From contig CAZXSN010000009.1 of NCBI GenBank assembly GCA_964643295.1, forward strand, positions 19,914 through 83,913: a stretch of DNA of 64,000 bases, in the 5' to 3' direction. The notes under the pieces were generated by a model. It worked only from the letters and a program-made list of their open reading frames with translations, was not told where the DNA came from and ran no database searches. The translations under genes were made by a program, and so were the position numbers. This document shows, one piece after another, positions 33,032-42,012 of the stretch (positions are counted from its first letter, which is position 1; each line of letters opens with the position of its first letter). The DNA comes from Merdiplasma sp964643295. Lineage in GTDB: Bacteria; Bacillota; Clostridia; Lachnospirales; Lachnospiraceae.

Positions 33032-33958
33032 TTAAAACCGGGACATGAATGCGCGGATCATTCCATCACTTAATTCCACCTGGGAAGCGCCTGCGTACAG
33101 AGTGCTGAGCCCGGCTGCTGCGCAGGCATAGCGGCAGGCATCTTCCGGGGAATCCCCGGAAAGGATCCGTGCCAGAAAAACCGCTGACATACAGTCTCCA
33201 GCTCCTGTCGTATCCACGGGCTGCACCGGATAAGCCGGAATCCACACTCCTGCGCTTTGTGAAGCGAGGTAAGCCCCCTGCGCTCCGCATTTGATGACTA
33301 CATGGCCTGCTCCGTGCTCTAAGAAAACAGCTGCCGCTTCTTCCGCGGTCTCCTTTCCGGTCATCTCCAGCACATCATACAGACTGGGGAGAAAATAGTC
33401 GATCTGGGGCAGGAACCTCTCAATACCGGCAAATCCCTGCCTTCGCTTATCCGATGACAGATCGGCAGCAACCAGAATGCCTGTCTTTCGCGCCTCTTCC
33501 AGATACTCCAAAAGTCCCTGCTCTTCGAGCCTGGGCATGGAAAACAGGCTGGCTAAGGAAATCGCCCGGCACTCTATCGGCAGCGGCCATGGCAGATCGT
33601 TCCGGCAGATCGTGCTGTGTGCCCCGGCGATGGAAAAGGTTCTGCGCTCCCCCTTTTCATCGACCAGCACAACCGCTGTGCCTGTAGCGCACTCCGATTT
33701 CGTTTTCAGGACATCTGTGCTGACACCCCGCTCCTGAAGCAGTGTGCGAAGCACCCGTCCGTTTGCGTCGCCGCCGGTGCAGGAGCATACAGCCGGTTCC
33801 CATCCAAGCGCTGACAGGTGTACACTCTGATTTGCCGCGTCTCCGCCGATCTGCACAGCGATCTGTTCAATTCTTTGTTTCTCTTTCCATGGCTTTTTCT
33901 GACCGACCGGGCTTGCCGTGATATCCAGCACTGCGGCCCCGATACAAAGAACTTTCAT
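33032..33958 (-). CDS. PfkB/ribokinase family carbohydrate kinase
   Basis: The protein has 308 residues; the ATG at 33958 follows GGGAG by about 9 bases. The N-terminal MKVLCIGAAVLDIT and QIGGDAANQSVHLSALG form the sugar-binding start, and the C-terminal PVDTTGAGDCMSAVFLARIL holds the anion hole and the catalytic Asp (GAGD). These kinases phosphorylate sugars, nucleosides or sugar acids with ATP. The substrate cannot be assigned and no sugar transport genes adjoin it. Confidence 0.87.
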   Translation of the reverse strand: MKVLCIGAAVLDITASPVGQKKPWKEKQRIEQIAVQIGGDAANQSVHLSALGWEPAVCSCTGGDANGRVLRTLLQERGVSTDVLKTKSECATGTAVVLVDEKGERRTFSIAGAHSTICRNDLPWPLPIECRAISLASLFSMPRLEEQGLLEYLEEARKTGILVAADLSSDKRRQGFAGIERFLPQIDYFLPSLYDVLEMTGKETAEEAAAVFLEHGAGHVVIKCGAQGAYLASQSAGVWIPAYPVQPVDTTGAGDCMSAVFLARILSGDSPEDACRYACAAAGLSTLYAGASQVELSDGMIRAFMSRF

Positions 33959-34364
33959 ATGGTAAAACTCCCTGCCCGCTCCCTCTTTACATCCATGCAG
34001 CCGCCGGTATTTCCCGCCGGTTCTTTCCTTCCAGAATCTATGCAAGTCTTACAATCCGACTGTTGACATACCTGCCCTCCCGCGCCTACAATAAGATACG
34101 CGTCCCGTGAAGGATCTTTGGATGCGGATATCTTTCCTGCAGAGGGTGACCTTACATTTACGCTGCCGCATCCAGACTGGCGGTATCTCGAAACAGCTTT
34201 ATTTTATCCATGCGGACAGGTTCTGTCAATCTCTGCGCATCTGCTGTTTGCGTATCCTGTGATCTCACGTGGTCGGTTCCAGGCAGCGGGAAAAGATATC
34301 CGCTCAAGTCTTCCGCGGATCCGTGAAGGGCTTTTTGATGCGGTCGGACAGACAGGAGGAAAGT
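33959..34364. other. Region between the kinase and the methyltransferase gene
   Basis: It holds a promoter (34063-34092) and a leader. A possible 84-codon frame (34118-34372, ATG after GAAGGA) overlaps the next gene start by 8 bases; it shows no family signature and is not counted as a gene. Two similar motifs, CCGTGAAGGATCTTTGGATG near 34107 and CCGTGAAGGGCTTTTTGATG near 34321, flank the leader. Confidence 0.5.
34063..34092 (+). promoter_or_regulatory. Predicted promoter upstream of the rRNA methyltransferase
   Basis: TTGACA (34063-34068) and TACAAT (34087-34092) are 18 bases apart. The leader to 34365 would be about 265 bases. Confidence 0.7.
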
Positions 34365-35567
34365 ATGAGTGAAGCAGTTGTCACATTAAAAAAGGGTGAG
34401 GGACGGTCCTTAAAATCCGGAGGGCTGTGGGTCTACGACAATGAGATTGCCTCCATCAACGGAACTTTTCAAAACGGAGAAATCGTTATGGTAGAAGATT
34501 TTGACGGGTATTTTTTAGGGTATGGCTTCATCAACACAAATTCCAAAATTACAGTCCGGCTGATGTCCCGGCGCAGGGAACATACGGTGAACGATGCGCT
34601 TTTGCGCCGCCGGCTGAAAAATGCCTGGGAGTACCGCAAGATGGTCTGCGATACCTCCTGCTGCCGCCTCGTTTTCGGGGAAGCCGATTTCCTGCCGGGA
34701 ATCGTGATCGACAAGTTTTCCGATGTGCTGGTAGTGGAAAGCCTGGCGCTGGGAATTGATCTGCTCAAACCCAGGCTGCTTGCACTGCTAAAGGAAATCC
34801 TGGCTGAGGACGGAATCGAAATTCGCGGCATCTACGAACGCAGCGATGCAAAAGTCCGCCTGCAGGAGGGAATGGAGCGGGTGAAGGGTTTTATCGGAGA
34901 ACCGTTTGATACCAAAGTGAAGATCACGGAAAACGGAGTCCACTATTATGTCGATGTGAAGGACGGCCAGAAAACCGGATTCTTTCTCGACCAGAAGTAC
35001 AACCGGGCAGCCGTTGCCAGGCTCTGCCCTGGGAAAAAAGTGCTGGACTGCTTCACTCATACCGGTTCCTTCGCCTTAAATGCCGCAGCCGCCGGGGCTT
35101 CTTCGGTATTGGGCGTAGATTCTTCCGAGCTTGCCATCGCCCAGGCAATCGAGAATGCGCAGCTGAATGGCCTGCAGGACAGTGTATTGTTCGAGTGCGC
35201 CGATGTCTTTGAACTGCTTCCGCAGTTAGAACAGGAAGGGCAGCTCTTCGACGTAGTCATTCTCGATCCGCCCGCGTTCACGAAGTCACGAAGCGCAGTG
35301 AAAAATGCGGTCAAAGGCTACCGGGAAATCAACCTGCGCGGCATGAAGCTTGTAAGGGATGGGGGCTTTCTTGCCACCTGCTCCTGCTCTCACTTCATGG
35401 ATCCGGACCTGTTTGCCAAAACAATCCGAGAGGCCGCCCGCAGCGCCCACAAACGTCTGCGTCAGGCGGAATTCCGCACCCAGGCAAGCGATCACCCAAT
35501 TCTCTGGGGCACAGAAGAATCCTACTATCTGAAGTTTTACCTCTTTCAGGTCTGCGAAGAACTGTAA
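34365..35567 (+). CDS. Class I SAM-dependent rRNA methyltransferase (RlmI/RlmK-like)
   Basis: This protein of 400 residues is laid out as an N-terminal PUA domain (about 1-75, LKKGEGRSLKSGGLWVYDNEI), a central domain, and a C-terminal Rossmann methyltransferase. The SAM site is VLDCFTHTGSFALNAAAAGA, and VILDPPAFTKS is the conserved DPPAF catalytic loop of RlmI-type 23S rRNA cytosine-C5 methyltransferases; CSCSHF supplies the catalytic Cys. AGGAGG lies 5 bases upstream of the ATG. The exact nucleotide modified is not deducible. Confidence 0.9.
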   Translation: MSEAVVTLKKGEGRSLKSGGLWVYDNEIASINGTFQNGEIVMVEDFDGYFLGYGFINTNSKITVRLMSRRREHTVNDALLRRRLKNAWEYRKMVCDTSCCRLVFGEADFLPGIVIDKFSDVLVVESLALGIDLLKPRLLALLKEILAEDGIEIRGIYERSDAKVRLQEGMERVKGFIGEPFDTKVKITENGVHYYVDVKDGQKTGFFLDQKYNRAAVARLCPGKKVLDCFTHTGSFALNAAAAGASSVLGVDSSELAIAQAIENAQLNGLQDSVLFECADVFELLPQLEQEGQLFDVVILDPPAFTKSRSAVKNAVKGYREINLRGMKLVRDGGFLATCSCSHFMDPDLFAKTIREAARSAHKRLRQAEFRTQASDHPILWGTEESYYLKFYLFQVCEEL

Positions 35568-35744
35568 CAAGCAACTTTCTCCGCCTGCAGCTCCTGTTCG
35601 GCTGCTCTTATCCCTGCTCCTGCCGGTCTGCGGAATCTGTCATCAGACCGGCGAAAGACCAGCAGACCCATGAGCGCAGCCTTTTTGCGGGAAAAGAGCC
35701 CCGTTTACGATGCCCCTGCAGATTTGAACACATCAGACTGTTCC

Positions 35745-36178
35745 TTACCCTTCCTTTCCGGTAACTGTCCTTTTCCTGTCAGCCTGCTTTGTGAAACATA
35801 AATGCCCCCGCTGCCTTCTTCCTTCCTGTTCTTTCAGCAGGTCACGGGCAAGAGAAATTTCACTCATACAGTACAGATCGCATACTCCATCGGGAATCAG
35901 TTCTCCAGATTCCGGCATTGAGACAGGAATATCGAATATCAGCCGTGTTTCGAAATGCTCAGTAAAAGCGCTTACTGAATAAATCTCAAAGAAAGATGCA
36001 TCCAGGTCATATTCCAAAACAATTTCAGGACGGGAAACTTGCATGAACTCTCAGTGTCATTTTTCCTCCAGTCCCTGTTTAAAAACACAAAAAATCCAGA
36101 ATCCAAATCAACCCCTTTGAGGGAATGCGAACTATCCGACTGCGCAATATCCCTTTCCGATGCGTGATAAAGATTCAT
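35745..36178 (-). pseudogene. Decayed DUF3990-like gene
   Basis: From the ATG at 36178 the minus strand gives MNLYHASERDIAQSDSS... and GVDLDSGFFVFLN, the typical start of DUF3990 proteins. The frame then loses similarity. A second frame (35745-36044) shows EISLARDLLKEQ and a CFTKQAD-like end that recall the usual C-terminus. An internal deletion plus frameshift is inferred. The gene is coupled to the DUF3791 fragment by an ATGA overlap. Function of the family is uncertain. Confidence 0.5.
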
Positions 36179-36360
36179 ATCTTAACACCATTTTCTTTCA
36201 TCACAGCGAGCAGATCCTGCACAACATATTCCTTTCCCAGGGTATGGAGACAATCATAACGGGAAAGCCTTAAGTATCCGGAATACCTGACTCCTTCGTC
36301 CAGGCACCACAGATCACCCCTGTATCCACCTGTAACCTTGCGGCAGCATTCCCGATACAA
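36175..36360 (-). pseudogene. DUF3791-like fragment
   Basis: The last 25 residues, YDCLHTLGKEYVVQDLLAVM, match the C-terminal pattern of DUF3791 proteins, which are commonly encoded just before DUF3990. The N-terminal part is not recognisable and no good start codon or ribosome binding site is seen. The open frame extends upstream without a clear beginning. Confidence 0.45.
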
Positions 36361-36512
36361 AACGCCGCAAAAGAGATCCCATGCAGTCTCTCCTTCTGAC
36401 TTTTCACTGCGATTTCTAGGAACTTTTAACGGCCAGAACCTTTCAGAGACCCAAAGATCCCTTCAGGTTTAAATAGATGGAACCGGTATCTGGCGGAAAA
36501 GGATTTCCTCTT

Positions 36513-36554
36513 TCCTCTGTCCTCTGTCCTCTGTCCTCTGTCCTCTGTCCTCTG
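36513..36554 (+). repeat. Six perfect tandem copies of TCCTCTG
   Basis: Seven-base units repeat without error for 42 bases, with imperfect units on both sides. Such tracts expand or shrink by polymerase slippage. It lies in non-coding DNA. Confidence 0.95.
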
Positions 36555-36739
36555 TCTGCTGATTTTTCTCACCGTTATTTATCTTCCATCCGATAAAATA
36601 AAAAGAGACCTGTTAGCAAAAAATAATATTGCATTTGGTTCTCACGTATACTTCGATCCCCATCAGTGAGCATACAGGTATCCGGCTCTTTGTTTTATTA
36701 TAACACAGGAGTTCCTCTTCAGCAAGAAGATAATCAGGC

Positions 36740-36775
36740 AAAAAAGGCGCAGGGCCTTTCTTTTAAGCCCTGCGC
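36740..36775 (-). terminator. Terminator of htrA
   Basis: GCGCAGGGC and GCCCTGCGC form a perfect 9-bp stem, followed on minus by a T-run (A-run at 36740-36745). Confidence 0.9.
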
Positions 36776-36854
36776 ACCTTATAGATCTTATTCGTTTTCT
36801 TTTTCTGTTTTCGTGCGGAAAGCAGCCCCCTGGCGGGATGCTGCTCCCCGTCTG

Positions 36855-38045
36855 TTATTCACTCACATAATCGGACTTCCGGCCCAGCGTGATCTCCAGT
36901 ATCTCCTCCGTATAGGCACCGTCCCGCGCTGTCTGGACTTTCATTTCCACGGTCTCCCCCGCGCTGTAGTATTCCAGACGGCCGCGCAGATCCGTCATGT
37001 CGGTAATCTTTGTTCCGTCAAACTCCGTGATGATATCGCCGCGTGAAAGGCCGGCATCCGCAGCCGGGCTGCCCTCTCCGACATCCGTCACATAGAGGCC
37101 TTCCGGCAGTCCATAAAAATCGACCATATCATTCGTGACGCCCTCACCGTTGATCCCGATATAGGCGGCATCTTCTTCATCCACCTTGCTTCTTGTGACC
37201 TGATTCATCAAATCTTCCAGGATTGGGTTAGCCTTATCGATCGGGATTGCATATCCCATGCCCTCCACGCCGGAAGCAGCCGCTTTCGCGGAATTGATAC
37301 CGATCAGGTCTCCGTTCATGTTCAACAGAGCGCCGCCGGAGTTGCCCTCATTGATCGCCGCGTCCGTCTGAATTAAATCCTCATAGGTGGTAACCCCGTA
37401 ATTATCCTGTACCTCAATGCTGCGTCCCTTGGCACTGATGATGCCGGTCGTTACAGACTGTCCGTATCCGAGTGCATTCCCAATGGCGACTACCTGCTCA
37501 CCCACGCGCATCTCATCGGAATCCCCCGTGCGGGCAATCTTGATCTGATCAAGCGTATCACTGTCAATATCCTCCAGGTTCACAGCCACCACCGCCAGAT
37601 CATTGTCCGGATCGGTTCCTTTAATCTGCGCCTCGTAGGACTTCTCATCGATGAAAGTCACGGTCAGCTCCGACGCACCCTCCACCACATGATTGTTTGA
37701 GCAGATTAAAAGTTCCGTGTCGTTCTCGCCGACGATGATTCCGGAGCCAAGGTTTTCGCTCTCATACTGGAACGTCTGTCCGCGGAAGAACCCCTGTACC
37801 TCCTGTACGGAACGGTTGGTAATCGCCACGATGCTCGGCATCGCGGCCTGTGCGATGTCCGCCACACCCGTATAGACGGACGATATCTCAGGTGTCTGCA
37901 CGGGTTCCACTTCACTCACCAGAGAAATTTTCGTCTGTCCTTCCGTATCGTTCTCTCTGGCAAAACTGGAAGTCTGCAAAACGGTCCCCGCTGCCACTCC
38001 AACGACTGCTGCCCCAAGCAGTACTGCTAAACCTTTTTTCTTCAT
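36855..38045 (-). CDS. htrA: HtrA/DegP-type membrane serine protease
   Basis: This 396-residue protein has an N-terminal signal anchor (KKKGLAVLLGAAVVGVAAGTVL), a trypsin-like protease domain and one C-terminal PDZ domain (about 290-390). The catalytic triad is visible: His in CSNNHVVEG, Asp in PDNDLAVVAV and Ser in EGNSGGALLN. HtrA proteases remove misfolded proteins at the outer face of the membrane and are often controlled by envelope-stress two-component systems. Three TCACAG repeats spaced 22 bp lie upstream. AAGGAGG precedes the ATG. It is monocistronic. Confidence 0.95.
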   Translation of the reverse strand: MKKKGLAVLLGAAVVGVAAGTVLQTSSFARENDTEGQTKISLVSEVEPVQTPEISSVYTGVADIAQAAMPSIVAITNRSVQEVQGFFRGQTFQYESENLGSGIIVGENDTELLICSNNHVVEGASELTVTFIDEKSYEAQIKGTDPDNDLAVVAVNLEDIDSDTLDQIKIARTGDSDEMRVGEQVVAIGNALGYGQSVTTGIISAKGRSIEVQDNYGVTTYEDLIQTDAAINEGNSGGALLNMNGDLIGINSAKAAASGVEGMGYAIPIDKANPILEDLMNQVTRSKVDEEDAAYIGINGEGVTNDMVDFYGLPEGLYVTDVGEGSPAADAGLSRGDIITEFDGTKITDMTDLRGRLEYYSAGETVEMKVQTARDGAYTEEILEITLGRKSDYVSE

Positions 38046-38130
38046 GATCCATTCCTCCTTTATGAACCGAAGCCTTACGGCTTTTCCTTTTCTTATGATG
38101 CTTACAGTCTACCCGCTTTTTTTGAACGAT

Positions 38131-38180
38131 CTGTGATAAAGGAATGGCAAATCTGTGACAAATCTTTGTCAATTCTGTGA
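38131..38180. promoter_or_regulatory. Three direct repeats, 22-bp spacing, upstream of htrA
   Basis: On plus, CTGTGA occurs at 38131, 38153 and 38175, exactly 22 bases apart (TCACAG on minus, with conserved flanking AGA-T). Spacing of two helical turns suggests a regulator binding one face of the DNA. TTGACA on minus lies between the second and third repeats (38164-38169). Confidence 0.6.
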
Positions 38181-38723
38181 ACGCTCGCCCGCGTCAAAAA
38201 GAAGTACACTAAACCAGGTGACGACATTGGCACCGTTTAAAAAGTCCATTCCGCCAAGCTCCGCTAACTCCGTCACCAGAATTCCATAGCTTTCCACACA
38301 GGGAAACATCTTTTCCGGATGTCGGCACACAGCGTCAGGATATGTGCACTTCCCGCAGATATCACAGGATTCCGTAGACAGCGTCAGCACCTCTCCAAAG
38401 TGTCGGCGAAATACCTGCGTCACCTGCGCCGTGATCTCTTCATGCTCCATACGGGTGGGCAGCGTTTCCTCCAGGTTGGTGCTGTCTGATACTTCCGCGA
38501 TCGTGGAAAACACAAAGACATCCGGGAAACGCATGCACCGCTGTCGGCATTCTTCCACGGTCCCCACCGCCGGGGGACACGACCAGCTTGTCCCATACCT
38601 GGGACACTCCAGGCGGCAGATCTCACGCACCCGCTGCGGAAAAGAAATCTGCCGAGTTTTTAGAAAGGCATACTGCAGGATGGGGTATTCCAGAAGTTCC
38701 TGCGTCAAAAGTTCGTCAATCAT
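38169..38723 (-). CDS. DUF2284 metal-binding protein
   Basis: This 184-residue protein starts at 38723 with GGGAGG close upstream, overlapping the end of maf by 8 bases. Two Cys clusters are visible: CRLECPRYGTSWSCPP (residues about 31-47) and CDICGKCTYPDAVCRHPEKMFPC (about 120-142, ferredoxin-like spacing). The family is predicted to bind a metal or iron-sulfur cluster; its function is unknown. Coupling to maf suggests shared expression rather than a known pathway. Confidence 0.82.
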   Translation of the reverse strand: MIDELLTQELLEYPILQYAFLKTRQISFPQRVREICRLECPRYGTSWSCPPAVGTVEECRQRCMRFPDVFVFSTIAEVSDSTNLEETLPTRMEHEEITAQVTQVFRRHFGEVLTLSTESCDICGKCTYPDAVCRHPEKMFPCVESYGILVTELAELGGMDFLNGANVVTWFSVLLFDAGERSQN

Positions 38724-39393
38724 TATCCTCCCCTTTCTGCCGCAGAGCATTCCCTCTTTGCCTGCCATCTTTTCCCGCTGCATATTCACAGTCTCCCCGC
38801 GGGCAATCCTCCCGCGAAAAGGGCACGGCAAACTCTTTCAGCGCCTGATATACTTTTGCCACCGGCAATCCAACCACGTTGTAGTAGTCACCGGCGATGC
38901 CATCGATATAGGCGGCAAACGGTCCCTGAATTCCATAACTTCCCGCCTTGTCAAAAGCATCCCCGGTATCCAGGTAGCGTTCGATCTCTGTCTGATCCAT
39001 CGCATGTACCCGTACTCTGGTCTCCTCAGCAAAACTACTCCGCCTGGTTTCCGCATTGTTCTTTTTTTCAATCAAAGTCACACCGGTATATACCGCATGC
39101 TCCTGTCCCTGCAGCCGCTCCAGCATCTTTGCCGCATCCGCACGGTCTTTGGGTTTTCCCATCACCTCTCCCTTCAGGTATACAATGGTATCCGCACCCA
39201 GCACGATTCCCTCCTGGATGTGAGCAGCCACATCCTCCGCTTTCTGAGAGGACAGCTCTCTGACAATCTCCTCCGGGCTGGTTTTCGTGATCCGCTCCTT
39301 CGCCCCGCTTTTCTGCACACGAAACGGGATCCCAATCTGGGCCAGCAGTTCCCGTCTGCGCGGTGAAGCGGAAGCCAGAATGATCTCTCTCAT
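38716..39393 (-). CDS. maf: Maf-like nucleotide pyrophosphatase
   Basis: The start ATG at 39393 follows AAGGAG by 6 bases. The N-terminal ILASASPRRRELL motif and VLGADTIVYL (catalytic Asp) identify a Maf/YhdE protein, which hydrolyses non-standard or canonical nucleoside triphosphates and is linked to septum formation arrest. The Maf fold ends near residue 190; the last 35 residues (CPRGDCEYAAGKDGRQRG...) are an extra charged tail. Confidence 0.9.
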   Translation of the reverse strand: MREIILASASPRRRELLAQIGIPFRVQKSGAKERITKTSPEEIVRELSSQKAEDVAAHIQEGIVLGADTIVYLKGEVMGKPKDRADAAKMLERLQGQEHAVYTGVTLIEKKNNAETRRSSFAEETRVRVHAMDQTEIERYLDTGDAFDKAGSYGIQGPFAAYIDGIAGDYYNVVGLPVAKVYQALKEFAVPFSREDCPRGDCEYAAGKDGRQRGNALRQKGEDND

Positions 39394-39619
39394 CTTTTTC
39401 TCCTTTTCAACTGGACACAACTCCCATTTGGTGTCATAATGAGCAGGAACACGGCAGGCTTATATACACAAACCGCCGGGAAAACCCTTTCCTTTAAGAG
39501 TAAGTTTTCCCGCACCTTTGGACAGCCTTTGTTTCATAAAGACTTCAGGGCGTCAAACACGTAAGCGGCCGCCTTCCCCGACAGCATGAATTTCAGCTTA
39601 CCGCCGCAAAGGAGGCTTT

Positions 39620-40540
39620 ATGTTCCTTATTATCTCCAATCAGATCCTTAAGATGTTTCTTCTTCTGATGACCGGATTCTTATGCTTTCGCATTGGTCTG
39701 GTCAGCCATGAGGGAAACAAGACTCTCTCCAACCTGCTTCTGATGGTCATCAATCCTCTGCTGATTGTCCGTTCCTTCCAGGTGGACTATTCTCCGGAAA
39801 TCTTACGCGACTGTGTGATTGCCTTTCTCCTGGCGATGATCACGCACATCGTCGGCATTGCCGTCGCCTACCTGTGCATTCCCTCTAAATCCGCCCGTGA
39901 TGTCAGCATCGAACGGTTCAGCTGCATTTTCTCCAACTGCGCGTTTATGGGCATCCCGTTAATCAGCAGCATTCTGGGAAACATAGGGGTGCTTTATATC
40001 ACGGCATACTCCGTGGCTTTCAATCTGTTCTGCTGGACGCAGGGGCTGGTACTAATGACCGGCAACACGTCCTTTCAACAGGTAAAAAAAGGCCTTACCT
40101 CTCCCGTTATCATCGGGATCGTGATAGGCCTTACGCTCTTTCTGTGCAGAATCAAACTCCCCGCAGTGCTCTTAGACAGCATCAACTATCTCGCTGACAT
40201 GAACACTCCTGTGGGAATGCTGATCGCAGGTGTCTCCCTCGCGGAGACAGATCTTGTCCAGGCTTTGAAAAACAAACGGCTGTACCTGGTGACCGCTTTA
40301 AAACTCCTGCTTGTGCCATTCATTATGGTCGTCCTTTTCGCATTCCTGCCGTTTGATAAGGACGTGCTGCTTACGATTGCAGTCGCTGCCGCCTGTCCCG
40401 CCGCCACGACCGGCACCATGTTTGCTCTGCGCTATGATAAAAACTACCAGTACGCCTCGGAAATTTTCGCGTTCTCCACGGTTGTTTCCCTGTTCACTAT
40501 TCCGCTGATCGTCACCCTCGCGGAACGGCTGTTTTATTAA
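39620..40540 (+). CDS. AEC family transporter
   Basis: This 306-residue membrane protein has about ten hydrophobic helices and belongs to the auxin efflux carrier family. Motifs include LSNLLLMVINPLLIVRSF in the first half, FSNCAFMGIPLISS (the conserved N-x-x-FxGxP turn), and AACPAATTGTMFA near the end. Bacterial members export or import organic acids such as malate; the substrate is unknown. AGGAGG lies before the ATG. Confidence 0.88.
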   Translation: MFLIISNQILKMFLLLMTGFLCFRIGLVSHEGNKTLSNLLLMVINPLLIVRSFQVDYSPEILRDCVIAFLLAMITHIVGIAVAYLCIPSKSARDVSIERFSCIFSNCAFMGIPLISSILGNIGVLYITAYSVAFNLFCWTQGLVLMTGNTSFQQVKKGLTSPVIIGIVIGLTLFLCRIKLPAVLLDSINYLADMNTPVGMLIAGVSLAETDLVQALKNKRLYLVTALKLLLVPFIMVVLFAFLPFDKDVLLTIAVAAACPAATTGTMFALRYDKNYQYASEIFAFSTVVSLFTIPLIVTLAERLFY

Positions 40541-40676
40541 CGCACTCTGCAGACTTTCCCAAGCCTGGATCATTTGTTGGCGCTGCGGTCTGCTTTAAGA
40601 TTCGGAAAGCGATGAAGAACCTAACCCTGATACCAACCGCCAAACCGTCCGCCTGGCAGACGGCTGCCGCATAATC

Positions 40677-40746
40677 ACAGGATCCTGCCAGAAATACAGC
40701 GCAGTTATTAATCACAACGCTGCGGCAGGATCCTGTTCTCTTTACT
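40677..40746. terminator. Long hairpin shared by convergent genes
   Basis: ACAGGATCCTGCC (40677-40689) pairs perfectly with GGCAGGATCCTGT (40734-40746). An inner CAGCG/CGCTG stem is also present. It lies after the AEC transporter (plus) and overlaps the last codon and stop of the 49-residue gene (minus). Confidence 0.65.
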
Positions 40747-40891
40747 GACGCAGATAGATACCCTGGGATTCGATGAAATCATCCATATCCTCAATGATTT
40801 CCGATGCCCAGGTTTCACTCACTTCAAACTCTTCTTTTGCGGCTTCCCGCTCCTTTGCCGCGCCCTCATTATTTTTCCTGTCCTCTGCCAT
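40742..40891 (-). CDS. 49-residue acidic protein of unknown function
   Basis: The minus strand has an AGGAGG about 8 bases before an ATG (40891), then a frame of 49 residues starting MAEDRKNNEGAAKEREAAKE and ending DDFIESQGIYLRQ. It is acidic and probably helical. The strong ribosome binding site, clean start and good codon usage argue that it is real. I do not recognise a family. It lies 72 bases downstream of the serine acetyltransferase gene and may be co-transcribed with it. Confidence 0.65.
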   Translation of the reverse strand: MAEDRKNNEGAAKEREAAKEEFEVSETWASEIIEDMDDFIESQGIYLRQ

Positions 40892-40963
40892 CTTTCGTCT
40901 GCCTCCTGAAACAAACCGAAACCGGAACTGAAACTTTCAAACCCAGGATCTTCTCCCATCCCG

Positions 40964-41920
40964 CTATTCATTCCCCTTCCAGAAACCTTCCTGTCCAAGC
41001 TCCGTCATCTGGTGCGGAGAATATCCGCTGCGGTCTTTGAACTGAAGCTCCGGATTGCGGATACTCACTCTCGTTCCCCGCGGCACGGAAGAGGTTAAAA
41101 ACACGTTGGATCCGATGATCGCGCCCTCGCCGATGACGGTCTCCCCTCCTAAGATGGACGCTCCGGAATACACGGTCACATCGTCCTCCAGCGTCGGATG
41201 CCGTTTCTTATGGCGCAGCGTCTGTACACTCCTCGTAGAGAGTGCCCCCAGAGTCACGCCCTGATAGATCTTCACCCGCTTGCCGATTTCGGTCGTCTCC
41301 CCGACCACCACACCGGTTCCATGGTCGATAAAGAAATATTCTCCGATCGTGGCCCCCGGATGGATATCGATGCCTGTCAGGTTGTGCGCATACTCTGTCA
41401 TGATACGCGGGATCAGCGGCACTCCCCTCACGTAAAGTTCATGGGCAATGCGGTTCACCGTGATCGCAAACACGCCCGGATAGGAGAAAATCACTTCGTC
41501 CGTATTGTAAGCCGCCGGATCCCCGTCGTAGGCCGCCTGCACATCTGTAGCCAGAATTTTCCGCAGCGCCGGAATCTGTTTCAGAAACTGCGTCACAATG
41601 CGGTCCGCCTCTGACTCCAGAAATTCCATCCCCCCGGGTGCTCCCCCTTCGGTATGCTGCAGTGCTTTCACCACCTGCTTTTTCAGTCGGTAATCGATAT
41701 CTTCCAGAAGCTCTCCGAGATGATATTCGATCGACTGGCTGTTGAGATGCTTGCTCTCAAAGAAACCGGGGAAAATCACGTAACGGATCTCTTCCAGGAT
41801 ATCGATGATCAAATCCCGGTTGAGCAGGTTGTCGGTATCGATGCTGCAGGTCTGCGGATACTCCTGATAACTTTCCAGGATGTCACTTACCAGACTTTTG
41901 ATTTCTCCGGCTTCTTTTCC
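40964..41920 (-). CDS. cysE: Serine O-acetyltransferase
   Basis: This 318-residue enzyme makes O-acetylserine from serine and acetyl-CoA for cysteine synthesis. An all-helical N-terminal domain (about 1-180) precedes a left-handed beta-helix with IDIHPGATIGEYFFIDHGTG and VVGETTEIGKRVKIYQGVTLG, the conserved active-site strands. It resembles the longer EpsC/SatA type found in Firmicutes. ATG at 41920 follows AAAGGA by 9 bases. No T-box or other leader structure was recognised in the 92 bases upstream, and no cysK is in the window. Confidence 0.9.
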   Translation of the reverse strand, partial: GKEAGEIKSLVSDILESYQEYPQTCSIDTDNLLNRDLIIDILEEIRYVIFPGFFESKHLNSQSIEYHLGELLEDIDYRLKKQVVKALQHTEGGAPGGMEFLESEADRIVTQFLKQIPALRKILATDVQAAYDGDPAAYNTDEVIFSYPGVFAITVNRIAHELYVRGVPLIPRIMTEYAHNLTGIDIHPGATIGEYFFIDHGTGVVVGETTEIGKRVKIYQGVTLGALSTRSVQTLRHKKRHPTLEDDVTVYSGASILGGETVIGEGAIIGSNVFLTSSVPRGTRVSIRNPELQFKDRSGYSPHQMTELGQEGFWKGNE

Positions 41921-42012
41921 CATCAAACACAATCCTTTCTGTCGCCGCCCCGCCGTCCGCAAGATAAGCTTTTCCCTTCCCGCTCTTCAAACACTCCTGC
42001 GGGGAGACTGCG

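Larger units (their letters stand above)
35568..36854. other. Gene-poor stretch with decayed genes and a heptamer repeat
   Basis: Nearly 1.3 kb between the methyltransferase and htrA. It contains frameshifted DUF3791/DUF3990 remnants, a six-copy TCCTCTG tandem repeat, and the htrA terminator. Confidence 0.7.

Noticed and set aside
36513..36554. CRISPR-like repeat
   Set aside because: Units are 7 bases with no spacers and no cas genes.
41921..42012. T-box or S-box riboswitch before serine acetyltransferase
   Set aside because: The 92-base gap is too short and shows no T-box sequence, specifier hairpin or SAM-I core.
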